DNA of 64,000 nucleotides from K23-9 sp049680365 (GTDB lineage Bacteria; Planctomycetota; Planctomycetia; Pirellulales; Pirellulaceae): contig JBAUHQ010000191.1 in NCBI GenBank assembly GCA_049680365.1, forward strand, positions 5,310 to 69,309, given 5' to 3'. Under the pieces are notes generated by a model. That model was not told the origin of the DNA. It saw only the letters and a list, made by a program, of their open reading frames with translations, and did not search any database. Of the stretch, positions 54,566 through 63,293 are shown one piece after another. Numbering within the stretch: position 1 is the stretch's first letter; every line of letters begins with the position of its first letter. The position numbers and the translations under genes are program-made.

Positions 54566-55135
54566 ATGCCATTTTTAATGGTCAATTTGGATGACGCAGG
54601 CGATTGTCGCCGCGCATTGCATCAACTACGTCGCCGGGTACGCCGGATGGAAAACCAGGGCTGCGAACCTGGTCGTGAGGGGCCACCCGAAGGACGTCGT
54701 GGTCCTGGGGGGCCACGCGGAGAAGTCCCGGGAGGTCATGATCGAGAACAGGGTGATCGAGATCGCGGCGGACCGGGTCGCGGAATGGGACGCAAAAAGC
54801 ATGGTAGGCGGGGTCGCCCCGGTGGTCCAATCGACCCAAACGCGACCTTGAAACAAAAGTTGCAGCGAGTTCGTACTCGTGGGGTTTGGCGGTTTCTCTC
54901 GGGCATCGCTCGGCTAAATGACCAGCCTCGATCGCTTGCCGAACTGGATGAAGCCTTGGACTTGCAAAAGAATAAGATGCGTTCCACTAAGGCGATCTTT
55001 GCGAAGCTGGAGAATCGCCTGGACGTTCAATTCTTGGTGGTCGATCCCGAAGGGCAACAGGACGAAGCAGGCAATCCTCGCTACGTGATGCCTAAGAGAA
55101 TTCGTAAGCAGATCCGCAATTTGATTGACGAGTGA
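54566..55135 (+). CDS. Arg/Gly/Pro-rich protein of unknown function
   Basis: 189 residues from the ATG at 54566 (MPFLMVNLDDAGD). Three parts: a short helical head with HQLRRRVRRME; a ~65-residue low-complexity linker of GRRGPGGPRG type, strongly basic; and a C-terminal ~90-residue helical domain (TLKQKLQRVRTRGVWRFLSGIARLNDQPRSLAELDEALDLQKNKM). The linker is RGG-like and could bind nucleic acid. The frame opens further upstream, but that is intergenic hairpin DNA. Next gene is convergent HAD, 5 bp away. Confidence 0.6.
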   Translation: MPFLMVNLDDAGDCRRALHQLRRRVRRMENQGCEPGREGPPEGRRGPGGPRGEVPGGHDREQGDRDRGGPGRGMGRKKHGRRGRPGGPIDPNATLKQKLQRVRTRGVWRFLSGIARLNDQPRSLAELDEALDLQKNKMRSTKAIFAKLENRLDVQFLVVDPEGQQDEAGNPRYVMPKRIRKQIRNLIDE

Positions 55136-55140
55136 GTAGT

Positions 55141-55728
55141 CTAGTTCGCTGGGCCGTCACTGATGCGTACGTCAACGTATTGCATTCCGGCAGCCAAAGC
55201 GGCTTGGAATCCTAACGGTGAATCTTCGTAGACGAGGCAGGTGCTTGCATCGACACCTAGAAGTTTCGCGGCTTTTAGAAAGACATCCGGCTCGGGTTTG
55301 TGAAGCTGGGTGTCTTCGGCAGCAACAATCGCCCCGAAGAGCTCGGTGATGCCCAGCAATTTCAGTTGTGCCAGCACGACGGCTCGCTCGCTGCCCGACG
55401 CCACCGCCATTGGCAGTACGCCGGCGTAGTCTTTTGCGATTTGACAGATGTCTTCGCGCGGCTGAAGCTGGGGCATGTGTTCCATAAAGGCCGCTTCTTT
55501 TTCGGCTGCTACGGTGGCGGCATCAATGTCGATGCCAGTCTCTTTGGATAGAATCGCCACGATCTTCTCCGTTCGCATGCCGCCCATCGCGTAGAAACGC
55601 TCTTCAGTGAAATCAATGCCATGTCGGCTCATCGTGTCCCGCCAAGCAAGGAAATGCAGCGGCATCGAATCGGTCAGCGTGCCGTCACAATCGAAAATTA
55701 AGGCGCTGTATTGGTCGCGAAGGTCCAC
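55141..55728 (-). CDS. HAD superfamily phosphatase/phosphoglucomutase-like
   Basis: 195 residues. Motif I FDCDGTLTDS (nucleophile Asp13, acid Asp15), motif II AVASGSERA, motif III lysine in LHKPEPD, motif IV VYEDSPLGFQAA. Cap of the beta-phosphoglucomutase type (C1 helical insertion at about 20-80). Substrate could be a sugar phosphate. Convergent with the RGG-like gene and divergent from pectate lyase. Confidence 0.88.
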   Translation of the reverse strand: MDLRDQYSALIFDCDGTLTDSMPLHFLAWRDTMSRHGIDFTEERFYAMGGMRTEKIVAILSKETGIDIDAATVAAEKEAAFMEHMPQLQPREDICQIAKDYAGVLPMAVASGSERAVVLAQLKLLGITELFGAIVAAEDTQLHKPEPDVFLKAAKLLGVDASTCLVYEDSPLGFQAALAAGMQYVDVRISDGPAN

Positions 55729-55823
55729 GGTGGTTCTCGGTGTTGACTAAATTGAAGCATAGAAATTGGGCCGCATTGGCGTCCCGATGTTTTAGCGTAG
55801 AACTCATTGGGTTGAACCACACG

Positions 55824-57326
55824 ATGAAATGCCTGATCTGGATTGTAGTACTCGCTGTCATGGTTAGTCATTCACCAGCGCTAATTGCCGACGATGCGAG
55901 TACGACAAACGATATTGCTGCAGCCAAAGAGTCGCTACGTGCCGCGACCAAGTTCATGCGTGATCATGTGGCCGTCAACGGCGGCTATTCTTGGTTTTCG
56001 AGTGCTGACGGCGAGTTTAGCCATGGCGAAGGAGTTGCGTGTCACGATCGCGTGTGGGTTCAACCGCCCGGATCACCTGCCGTTGGGATGGCGATTTTGG
56101 ATGCGTTCAAAGCGACCGACGAACCCGTCCATGCGCAAGTTGCTTATGACGTCGCGGAAGTTCTGATTCGTGGACAATTGCGAAGCGGTGGTTGGGGGTA
56201 CTCGATAGAACTTGTTGAAGACGCCCGAAAGAAAATTCCCTATCGCGTTGGGCCAAACGGCGGACGCGACAAGATTCCGCCACACGAATGGCCCGGAGGA
56301 TGGGAGGTCTGGCGGAATCGTCGTTTCAAGACCAATAAGACATTGATCGATGATGACACCACACCCGCGGCGATTCGTTTTCTGGCATCACTGGATCAGG
56401 CACTTGATTTCAAGGACGAGAAACTTCACGAGGCCGTTGCCTATGCGTTGGAATCAACACGCAAGGCGCAGTATCCGATCGGAGCGTGGGGACATAACTA
56501 CGATCGTTTTCCCGTCAAGTCGCCCAGCAGCACGCACTACCCGGTCGTCAAAGCCAGCTATCCCGAAACATGGACGCAGGTCTCGGGCAACGATTTCACC
56601 GGCTGCTATATGTTGAACGATCGCATCACGATGAACATGATCGAAACGATGATGCACTGTGCAAAAATCTACAACGACGAACGGTACTGGTACAGCGCAC
56701 GCCAAGGCGGCGAATTTCTGTTACTCGCTCAGATGCCTGATCCTCAACCCGCTTGGGCCCAGCAATACAATCATGTGATGCAGCCAGTTTGGGATCGCAA
56801 GTTTGAACCGCCTGCGATCACCGGCGGCGAATCACAGGACGCGATGCGAACACTGATTCGGTTGTACCGAGAAACAAAGGATGAAAAATTCCTAGAGCCA
56901 ATTCCCAAAGCGATCGCCTACTTGCGAGCTAGTCTTCGTGGCGATGGAAAGCTCGCCCGTTATTACGAGTTGAAAACTAATCGCCCGATCTATTTCGATA
57001 AAGATTACAAAATGACCTACGACGATTCGGAGATGCCGGATCATTACGGATTCATTCGCGATTCGCAGTTGGACAAAATCGAAAAAGAATACGAAGCAGC
57101 TTTGAAAGATCCGTCAGAAACTAAAAAGACGCGTCCTAACGCCAAAATGTTGGAAGCCGTCCGCAAAGTGATTGCGGCTCAGAATGATGACGGAGCCTGG
57201 TTAGAGCCTGGGTTTGTCCGCGACCTAGACGGCAAGAAAGTCACCCCGCCCGAGGGCGTCGTATCGTCACAGACATTCATCGACAACATGAACGTGCTAA
57301 GCGAGTTTGTCGAAATCACGAAGTGA
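55824..57326 (+). CDS. secreted pectate lyase (PL10-like)
   Basis: 500 residues from the ATG at 55824. Signal peptide MKCLIWIVVLAVMVSHSPALIADD. The mature sequence matches the pectate-lyase family with (alpha/alpha) toroid: GGWGYSIEL, RFKTNKTLIDDDTTPAAIRFLA, RKAQYPIGAWGH, RQGGEFLLLAQMPDPQPAWAQQYN. It cleaves polygalacturonate or related glycans outside the cytoplasm. Together with the sulfatase and DUF4347 gene it points to polysaccharide use. Divergent from HAD. Confidence 0.85.
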   Translation: MKCLIWIVVLAVMVSHSPALIADDASTTNDIAAAKESLRAATKFMRDHVAVNGGYSWFSSADGEFSHGEGVACHDRVWVQPPGSPAVGMAILDAFKATDEPVHAQVAYDVAEVLIRGQLRSGGWGYSIELVEDARKKIPYRVGPNGGRDKIPPHEWPGGWEVWRNRRFKTNKTLIDDDTTPAAIRFLASLDQALDFKDEKLHEAVAYALESTRKAQYPIGAWGHNYDRFPVKSPSSTHYPVVKASYPETWTQVSGNDFTGCYMLNDRITMNMIETMMHCAKIYNDERYWYSARQGGEFLLLAQMPDPQPAWAQQYNHVMQPVWDRKFEPPAITGGESQDAMRTLIRLYRETKDEKFLEPIPKAIAYLRASLRGDGKLARYYELKTNRPIYFDKDYKMTYDDSEMPDHYGFIRDSQLDKIEKEYEAALKDPSETKKTRPNAKMLEAVRKVIAAQNDDGAWLEPGFVRDLDGKKVTPPEGVVSSQTFIDNMNVLSEFVEITK

Positions 57327-57339
57327 AATTGGCCTGTTG

Positions 57340-58227
57340 TTACGCTCGCGCCACCGACAGAATCCGTTTATGACCTGCTAGATCCTTGATGAAACGCAGA
57401 TCTTCTAGCTCCGAAATCTGTCCCACTAATTCGGCACACGCATCTGCGATCATGGGGCTCAGTTCAATGATCAGCCGGCCGCCTGGATTAAGTCGATCGT
57501 AAGATTCACCCAGCAGCCGCTTAATCAGTTCTGTGCCGTCGGGGCCGGATACCAATGCTTCGCGTGGTTCGTAATCGCGGACGCTTGGAAGCAACTCTTC
57601 ATATTCGGATTCGCTGACGTACGGCGGGTTACTGCAAATCAGATCGAACTTGGCTGGCTCAGTGACTTCAGCCAACAGATCACTTTCGACGAATTTAATT
57701 CGCGAATCGACTTTGTGTTTTTCCGCGTTCCAGATCGCAATCTTGAGTGCTTTGGAACTTTTGTCGATCGCGGTGAATTGGGCTTTGGGCAAACTGACCG
57801 CAAGCGAAACGGCGATCGCACCGCTTCCGGTACCGACATCCGCGATTTGTAACGCTGCGTTCGTTTTGTTCATCGCTTTGGCGCAGTCAAGTGCTTCGAC
57901 GACTAAGTGTTCGGTTTCGGGTCGCGGGATCAAGACATTGTGATCGACACGGAACTTCAATGAATAGAATTCCTTGTAGCCAACCAATTGTGCGACCGGC
58001 ATGCCTTCGCCACGGCGACGAACCATTTCACGGAAGGCAACCTTTTGTTCTTCGGTCGGGATTTCGGAAAAAGCCGTGTACAGTTCGATGCGAGCACACT
58101 GGCGGGCGTGAGCCAGCAGGACTTCGGCATCTAGCCGGGCGGAAGGGCTGCCGCGTTTTTTGAAGAAGTCGGTCGTCCATTCCAGCAACCGCAGGACGGT
58201 CCACTCTTCTTCTTTTGTGTCGGACAT
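57340..58227 (-). CDS. prmC: peptide chain release factor N5-glutamine methyltransferase
   Basis: Methylates the GGQ glutamine of release factors. 295 residues. N-terminal helical region (LARQC-like AHARQCARIELYTAF), then PRPETEHLV, SAM motif IADVGTGSGAIAVSLA, and catalytic NPPY (SNPPYVSESEYEELLP). It lies 107 bp downstream of prfA on the same strand, a classical pairing of enzyme with its substrate. Confidence 0.95.
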   Translation of the reverse strand: MSDTKEEEWTVLRLLEWTTDFFKKRGSPSARLDAEVLLAHARQCARIELYTAFSEIPTEEQKVAFREMVRRRGEGMPVAQLVGYKEFYSLKFRVDHNVLIPRPETEHLVVEALDCAKAMNKTNAALQIADVGTGSGAIAVSLAVSLPKAQFTAIDKSSKALKIAIWNAEKHKVDSRIKFVESDLLAEVTEPAKFDLICSNPPYVSESEYEELLPSVRDYEPREALVSGPDGTELIKRLLGESYDRLNPGGRLIIELSPMIADACAELVGQISELEDLRFIKDLAGHKRILSVARA

Positions 58228-58272
58228 ATGTTTTTACTGGGAGAAGATAAGTTGGTACTGTCGCGTCAATCC

Positions 58273-58330
58273 GTGGCGCAGGCTTCCAGGCTGCGATGAT
58301 GTGTAACCGTAGGCTAGAAGCCTACGCCAC
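58273..58330. repeat. REP-like inverted repeat between prfA and prmC
   Basis: Arms GTGGCGCAGGCTT (58273-58285) and AAGCCTACGCCAC (58318-58330) are complementary with one mismatch. Central 32 bases. Similar GTAGGC/GCCTAC words occur near 52940 and 63180. Confidence 0.75.
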
Positions 58331-58334
58331 TTTT

Positions 58335-59414
58335 CTAGTCGACCATGTCGCCGCGCAGTTGATCGCGATCATATTCAATCAATGCGTCGGTAACGGCTTG
58401 CATGTCGCCGGCGATGATTTGATCCAGCTTGTACAGTGTCAAGTTGATGCGGTGATCGGTCAGCCGGTTTTGTGGGAAGTTGTAGGTCCGGATGCGTTGG
58501 CTACGGTCACCCGAGCCGATTAGGCCTTTGCGTTCGGCCGCCTGCTTGGCTTGTTCTTCTTCGCGTTTCTTTTCGTAGATGCGGGCCTTCAGGACACGCA
58601 GTGCTTTGGCCAAGTTTTTGTGCTGGCTTTTTTCGTCTTGGCACTGCACAACGATGCCGGTTTCGTGGTGTGTCAGTCGGCAGGCGGAGTCGGTTTTGTT
58701 GACGTGTTGGCCGCCGGGCCCCGAAGCACCAAAAAAGTCTTTGCGATAGTCGTCGGGTTTCAGATCGATCTCAATGTCTTCCGGCTCCGGCATCACCGCG
58801 ACGGTGGCCGCCGACGTGTGGACACGGCCTTGCGTTTCTGTTTCTGGAACACGTTGCACGCGATGTCCACCGGATTCATATGCCAAGTCGCGATAGACGC
58901 TCTCGCCTTCCAGCGTCAGCGTGATGTCTTTGAAGCCGCCCATTTCGGTGGCGCTCATGTCCATGATTTCGGTTTTCCAGCCCTTGGCTTCCGCGTACCG
59001 CCGATACATCTCGAACAAATCGCGGGCAAACAAAGCGGCTTCATCGCCACCGGCTCCGGCGCGAATTTCCATCACGCAGCGTGTTCGGTGGCTGTCTTCG
59101 CCGCCGATGGTCAGCGATAAGAGATCTTCCCAAAGCATTTCACGCCGTTCGCGAAGGCCAGCCATTTCGGCTTCGGCCATTTCGCGTTCTTCGGAGTCCT
59201 CTGCTTCTTCGGCCATTTCCTGACAGCCGCGGATCTCGTCAGTCAATCGCTTGAACAGGCGATATTTGCCAGCGACCTTTGCCAGTCCGCCATGTTCACG
59301 CGCTGCAGCGCTCATCCGAGCTCCGTCAGCCAACACCTCGGGGTCCGACATATCGCGTTCAAGCTGCTTGAATCGAGCAAGCTTTTCTTCCAGAGTTTTG
59401 CGAATCGTGCTCAT
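58335..59414 (-). CDS. prfA: peptide chain release factor 1
   Basis: Terminates translation at UAA/UAG. 359 residues. Contains PEVLADGARMSAAAREHGGLAKV at the start, GAGGDEAALFARDLFEMY, and the peptide-release motif GGQ in GASGPGGQHVNKTDSACRLTH. HRVQRVPETETQGRVHTSAATVAV is the typical family block. Starts 57 bp beyond the rpmE terminator and is followed by prmC. Confidence 0.96.
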   Translation of the reverse strand: MSTIRKTLEEKLARFKQLERDMSDPEVLADGARMSAAAREHGGLAKVAGKYRLFKRLTDEIRGCQEMAEEAEDSEEREMAEAEMAGLRERREMLWEDLLSLTIGGEDSHRTRCVMEIRAGAGGDEAALFARDLFEMYRRYAEAKGWKTEIMDMSATEMGGFKDITLTLEGESVYRDLAYESGGHRVQRVPETETQGRVHTSAATVAVMPEPEDIEIDLKPDDYRKDFFGASGPGGQHVNKTDSACRLTHHETGIVVQCQDEKSQHKNLAKALRVLKARIYEKKREEEQAKQAAERKGLIGSGDRSQRIRTYNFPQNRLTDHRINLTLYKLDQIIAGDMQAVTDALIEYDRDQLRGDMVD

Positions 59415-59470
59415 AGCGGGACAAGTTTAGCGGGCGAGAATGGGATGGCACAGAGAACATTAAGTCCACG

Positions 59471-59513
59471 GAAAAAGCCGCATGGGTTCCATCGGCAGAT
59501 GGGCCATGCGGCT
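59471..59513 (-). terminator. two-stem intrinsic terminator after rpmE
   Basis: Outer stem AGCCGCATGG/CCATGCGGCT (59476-59485, 59504-59513), inner stem CCATC/GATGG with loop GGCA (59489-59502). The minus strand continues TTTTTCC. 27 bp past the rpmE stop. Confidence 0.88.
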
Positions 59514-59539
59514 GAATCGTTGAAGCAGTTGTGGGAGGG

Positions 59540-59791
59540 CTACTTGGTGCCCTTCTTCTTGGCTGGCTTTTTCTTTTGCAAACTGCCGTAGTTGCCGGCG
59601 CCAAACTTCTTGGTGAATTTGTCAATTCGGCCCGCCGTGTCAACAAACTTCAGTTTGCCCGTGTAGAACGGATGACACTCGTTGCAAATATCGATTCGCA
59701 GTTCGTCTTTGACGCTGCGTGTTTGAAACGTGTTGCCACAACCGCAGGTGACAGCTGTTTCCTGATAGTTAGGGTGGATTCCCTCTTTCAT
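59540..59791 (-). CDS. rpmE: 50S ribosomal protein L31
   Basis: 83 residues from the ATG at 59791: MKEGIHPNYQETAVTCGCGNTFQTRS. Zinc-binding type, with CGCG and CNECHPFYTG. Basic tail KKKPAKKKGTK. The reading frame is open upstream, but the family start is clear. It precedes prfA and prmC as in many bacteria, though a terminator separates them. Confidence 0.96.
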   Translation of the reverse strand: MKEGIHPNYQETAVTCGCGNTFQTRSVKDELRIDICNECHPFYTGKLKFVDTAGRIDKFTKKFGAGNYGSLQKKKPAKKKGTK

Positions 59792-59954
59792 CGCTCTAAT
59801 CTCATGTGTCAGGGGTATGTTCGGCTGGCAAGGTACAGCCTCCCAGGGCCACGAAAGATACGCCAAAACTGGTGATTTGAGCAAGGGCTAGAGGGCGAAT
59901 TGTGGGAAATCGAGGTGTTTTACGAGGTCAGCCAGTTCTCAAGCAACGCGCTGG

Positions 59955-59986
59955 TTGTTAATTGTCACGACAAAGTGAACTATAAT
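59955..59986 (+). promoter_or_regulatory. possible promoter with TTGTC-AC-GACAA palindrome
   Basis: TATAAT at 59981-59986, with TTGTTA (59955-59960) 20 bp upstream or TTGTCA 13 bp upstream; neither spacing is ideal. The palindrome TTGTCACGACAA (59962-59973) lies inside. It would serve the Uma2 gene. Low confidence. Confidence 0.35.
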
Positions 59987-60028
59987 ATATCTGAAGATGC
60001 CAGCACTTTTTCTTAGGTGGCTCCAACA

Positions 60029-60673
60029 ATGAACCCCGTTATTGCTAGTTCACTCGAAGACCGGCTCGCCGATTTGGGCGGAGTTCCTGCCGCTCGCGTT
60101 CGATCCGACCCGATGCCTGGCACAGCGACAATTGACGATGTGACTCGGCTTCGCGAGGCCGAAGGAAGGCTTTATGAGTTAGTGGATCGGACGCTGGTGG
60201 AGAAAGCGATGGGATGGCAGGAATCGTTGTTGGCCATGGTGCTCGGGCATTGGCTGTATGAGTTTTTAGAAGAACATAATCTCGGAGTCGCAACGGGTGC
60301 TGATGGGATGACTCGCTTGTTGGGCGACACCGTTCGCGGACCGGATGTTGCCTTCGTTCATTGGGACCGACTGGCGGACGGACGCATTCCAGACGCTCCC
60401 ATCCCGGAGCTTGTCCCGAACCTGGTGATCGAAATTCTGAGCGTCAGCAACACGCGCGGAGAGATGGCCCGCAAACGCCGCGAGTATTTTCACGCTGGCG
60501 TGGAACTGATTTGGTTCGTTGATCCGCGCGGACGCACCGTGGCCGTGTTTACTTCAGCGGATGACTTTTCAGTTCATGAAGAAACCGCAATCATCGACGG
60601 CGGAAAAGTTTTGCCAGGTTGGAAAGTTGATCTTGGGAAGCTGTTTGCAAAGTTGGACCAGCGGGCACCGTGA
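60029..60673 (+). CDS. Uma2-family endonuclease (DUF820)
   Basis: 214 residues from the ATG at 60029, which has AGGTGG 8 bp upstream; GTG 60017 is within that site. Family marks: RLYELVDRTLVEKAMGWQES, GPDVAFVHW, VPNLVIEILSVSNTRGEMARKRREYFHAGVELIWFVDPRGRTVAVF. The catalytic Asp, Glu and Lys are present (PDVAF, IEILS, KRREYF). Second member in the window; only distant from the one at 18.9 kb. Role unknown. Confidence 0.87.
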   Translation: MNPVIASSLEDRLADLGGVPAARVRSDPMPGTATIDDVTRLREAEGRLYELVDRTLVEKAMGWQESLLAMVLGHWLYEFLEEHNLGVATGADGMTRLLGDTVRGPDVAFVHWDRLADGRIPDAPIPELVPNLVIEILSVSNTRGEMARKRREYFHAGVELIWFVDPRGRTVAVFTSADDFSVHEETAIIDGGKVLPGWKVDLGKLFAKLDQRAP

Positions 60674-60789
60674 CGTCAGCGGAGATATCAGAGGCACCCA
60701 TACTCAGGCTTTCATAATGCTCAGAACTGCCACTCACTGCGGTCGGTGAGGCCACTGAAACTGTTGCCTGCTTGGTCTCTGCCGTGCGG

Positions 60790-63027
60790 CTATTTCACGA
60801 TCCGCCAGCAGCGGTGGATGCGTTTGTTGCGGAAGTCTTCGGGGACGGTCTGTTTGCTGATCTCGTGAACGGTCGTTGCGGGGACGGATTCGGGGTCGAA
60901 TTTGAAGCGACGAAAGTTGTTGGAAAAGAACACCACGCCGCCTTTGCGAACCAGTGGCATCAGGTTGTTGATCAGTGGAACGCAGTCGGTTTGCACATTC
61001 CAATCTTCTTCGGTGCGTTTGCTGTTGGAAAAGGTCGGCGGATCTAAAAGCACGACGTCGTACATCTCGCCGGGCTGATGTTCGGCGATGAACTGAGTGA
61101 CGTCGCTGGCGATGTACTTGTGTGCGTCGCCGACGAAACCATTCAGCTTCATGTTGCGCTGTGCCCAAGCGAGATAGTTTTTGGACAAGTCCACGGTCGT
61201 CGTTTTGCGTGCGCCGCCGGCCGCCGCGTAGACGGAGAACGAACCGGTGTAGGCGAATAAGTTTAGAAAACTCTTGTTCTCGCACTGTTCACGCACCATC
61301 TGCCGCGTGATGCGGTGATCCAGAAACAGTCCCGTGTCGACGTAGTCGGTCATGTTGACCAGAAATTGCAGGCCGCCTTCATGGACGATGAATTCGGTGC
61401 GGTTGTGGTCGACTTTTTCATGTTGCGTTTTGCCGCGTTGACGGGCACGCGTTTTCAGGTAAACGTTCTTCGCCGGAATCTCCAGCGTTTCGCCAGCGGT
61501 TTTGGCCATCAGCTCCAGCCAAGCAGCATGTTGCGACGGATCGCGATCGTGGGGCCGTTCGTATTCGGTGATGTGCAAGTAGTTCTCGTAGCGATCCACT
61601 ATCAGCGGAATCTCGGGCACGTCGCGTTCATAAAGCCGAAAGCAGGTGATCCCGCGACGTGTGGGCCAGCGCCGCAGGTGACGCGATCGGTTGGTCAATC
61701 TGGCTTTGAACAATTCGGCCTGATGGACCGCTTTGTCGTCCAAGTGACCGAACGCCGCCGAACCAACGGCATGCACGAACGGCTTTCGTTTCTCCTTGGT
61801 GGACGATTCTGCATCGTCAGTCGCTACCGATTCGTCGGGCTTTTCAACGAGCGGTTTCGGTCCATGAAATTGGTAGTACGTACATTCGATGCGGCCGTTG
61901 TACAGTTTGCGGCGACGATCGGCTTGTCGTCCAAGCGTTTTTTCAAACGCGGGATAAGCCGTCAGGAAGTAGTGTGACCAGGTTGGCAAGTGACGAAGGA
62001 CTTCGGGGATCGAACGGTACAGTTCGTCCAATTCCCAGTCCTTTTGCGCACCGCCTGCGTAAACGCTTTGGCCGGTAATGCGCCGTCCGTAAGGTGGGTT
62101 GGTGATCAGGCAACCGAAACGTCGTTTGCTGGTAACGTTTTCCATCGCTCCGTCTTGGAAGTGAATGTCATCGGCCACGCCAGCACGAATGGCGTTGTCG
62201 CGAGCCGCACGCAGGATTCGGTAGTCGATGTCGCTGCCGATGATGCGTTCTTCCAATGGCGGAAGCTCGGCGGCTTTGGCCGATTCACGCGCGGATTGCC
62301 AAATTTCAGCGGGAAAACTGGGCCAGCTTTCTGCGGCAAATTCGCGGATCAAACCGGGAGCCATGTTGCGACCGATGCGGGCGGCTTCGATGGGGATGGT
62401 GCCGCTTCCGCAAAACGGATCGATCAGCGGTTTGTCGCGCCGCCAAAAACTGAGTAGCACCATGGCTGCGGCGAGTGTTTCCTTTAGTGGCGCGGCTGAG
62501 ATGTCTGTGCGATAACCGCGACGATGCAGGCTACGTCCGGTCGTATCCATCGTCAGCGTGGCGGTGTCTTTCAGTAGCGCGATATCGACCTTTTGCTCCG
62601 CGCCGGTTTCGGAAAGCGTCGACGTGCTGTGGTCACGTTGCATCGCGTCAACGATCGCGCGTTTGACGGTTCGCTGAACGGCGGGCACGCTGGTCAACGT
62701 TGACTTGACGCTGCGTCCGGTGACGGGGAACGCGGCATCGACGGGCAGGATTTCACCCCAGCTCAATTCCTTGATCGTATCGAACAATGCGTCAAAATCG
62801 GGCGCGGGAAATTCGGCGATCCGGATCAGCACACGATCGGCCGTCCGCAGCCACAAGTTGGCTAGGCAGATGGTTTCATGGTCGCCGCGAAAATGAACTC
62901 GGCCGGATTCGCCGATGGTCGCTTCGATGTCCAGGTCGGCCAGTTCGCGGCGAACGACGGCTTCCAGACCGAAAGCGCAGGCGGCGATTAGATCAAAGGT
63001 GGGGAGATCAGTGGTGGGCGTGGACAC
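60790..63027 (-). CDS. rlmKL: bifunctional 23S rRNA guanine methyltransferase RlmKL
   Basis: Adds m2G2445 (RlmL half) and m7G2069 (RlmK half) to 23S rRNA, by E. coli numbering. 745 residues. N-terminal THUMP domain (about 50-160). RlmL domain with DPFCGSGTIPIEAARIG and NPPYG. RlmK domain with NLFAYTGSFSVYAAAGGARKTTTVD and LLDPPTFSNSKR. Full length, no frameshift. Stands alone. Confidence 0.94.
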   Translation of the reverse strand: MSTPTTDLPTFDLIAACAFGLEAVVRRELADLDIEATIGESGRVHFRGDHETICLANLWLRTADRVLIRIAEFPAPDFDALFDTIKELSWGEILPVDAAFPVTGRSVKSTLTSVPAVQRTVKRAIVDAMQRDHSTSTLSETGAEQKVDIALLKDTATLTMDTTGRSLHRRGYRTDISAAPLKETLAAAMVLLSFWRRDKPLIDPFCGSGTIPIEAARIGRNMAPGLIREFAAESWPSFPAEIWQSARESAKAAELPPLEERIIGSDIDYRILRAARDNAIRAGVADDIHFQDGAMENVTSKRRFGCLITNPPYGRRITGQSVYAGGAQKDWELDELYRSIPEVLRHLPTWSHYFLTAYPAFEKTLGRQADRRRKLYNGRIECTYYQFHGPKPLVEKPDESVATDDAESSTKEKRKPFVHAVGSAAFGHLDDKAVHQAELFKARLTNRSRHLRRWPTRRGITCFRLYERDVPEIPLIVDRYENYLHITEYERPHDRDPSQHAAWLELMAKTAGETLEIPAKNVYLKTRARQRGKTQHEKVDHNRTEFIVHEGGLQFLVNMTDYVDTGLFLDHRITRQMVREQCENKSFLNLFAYTGSFSVYAAAGGARKTTTVDLSKNYLAWAQRNMKLNGFVGDAHKYIASDVTQFIAEHQPGEMYDVVLLDPPTFSNSKRTEEDWNVQTDCVPLINNLMPLVRKGGVVFFSNNFRRFKFDPESVPATTVHEISKQTVPEDFRNKRIHRCWRIVK

Positions 63028-63293
63028 GAGGATTATCAGTCTGAATTGGCGTGGTTTTCGCTTGAGGTTAGCAGAGGGACGGGCTTTTCCGTAGTCCCGC
63101 GGGCTCCGTGGGCAGGGCAGAGGTCGGGCGGCAAGGTGGGTGCAGCCACTTCGGGCCTGCCAGCGGCGTCGCAGGCCTACAATCTCAGTGCAAACGAAAT
63201 AGGCGCTGCCTTAGAAGCACCGTTTTTTGTAGGCTTTGGGCCGTGAAGCGACATTGTGCTTCGATTTTTCCAGCAACTTGTGGATGGCCAGCC
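63028..63293. other. 266-bp intergenic region with REP-like and GGGCAGGGCAG words
   Basis: Holds GGGCAGGGCAG at 63110-63120 and GC-rich repeats ending GCAGGCCTAC near 63181, similar to the REP-like words elsewhere. No gene. Confidence 0.45.
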
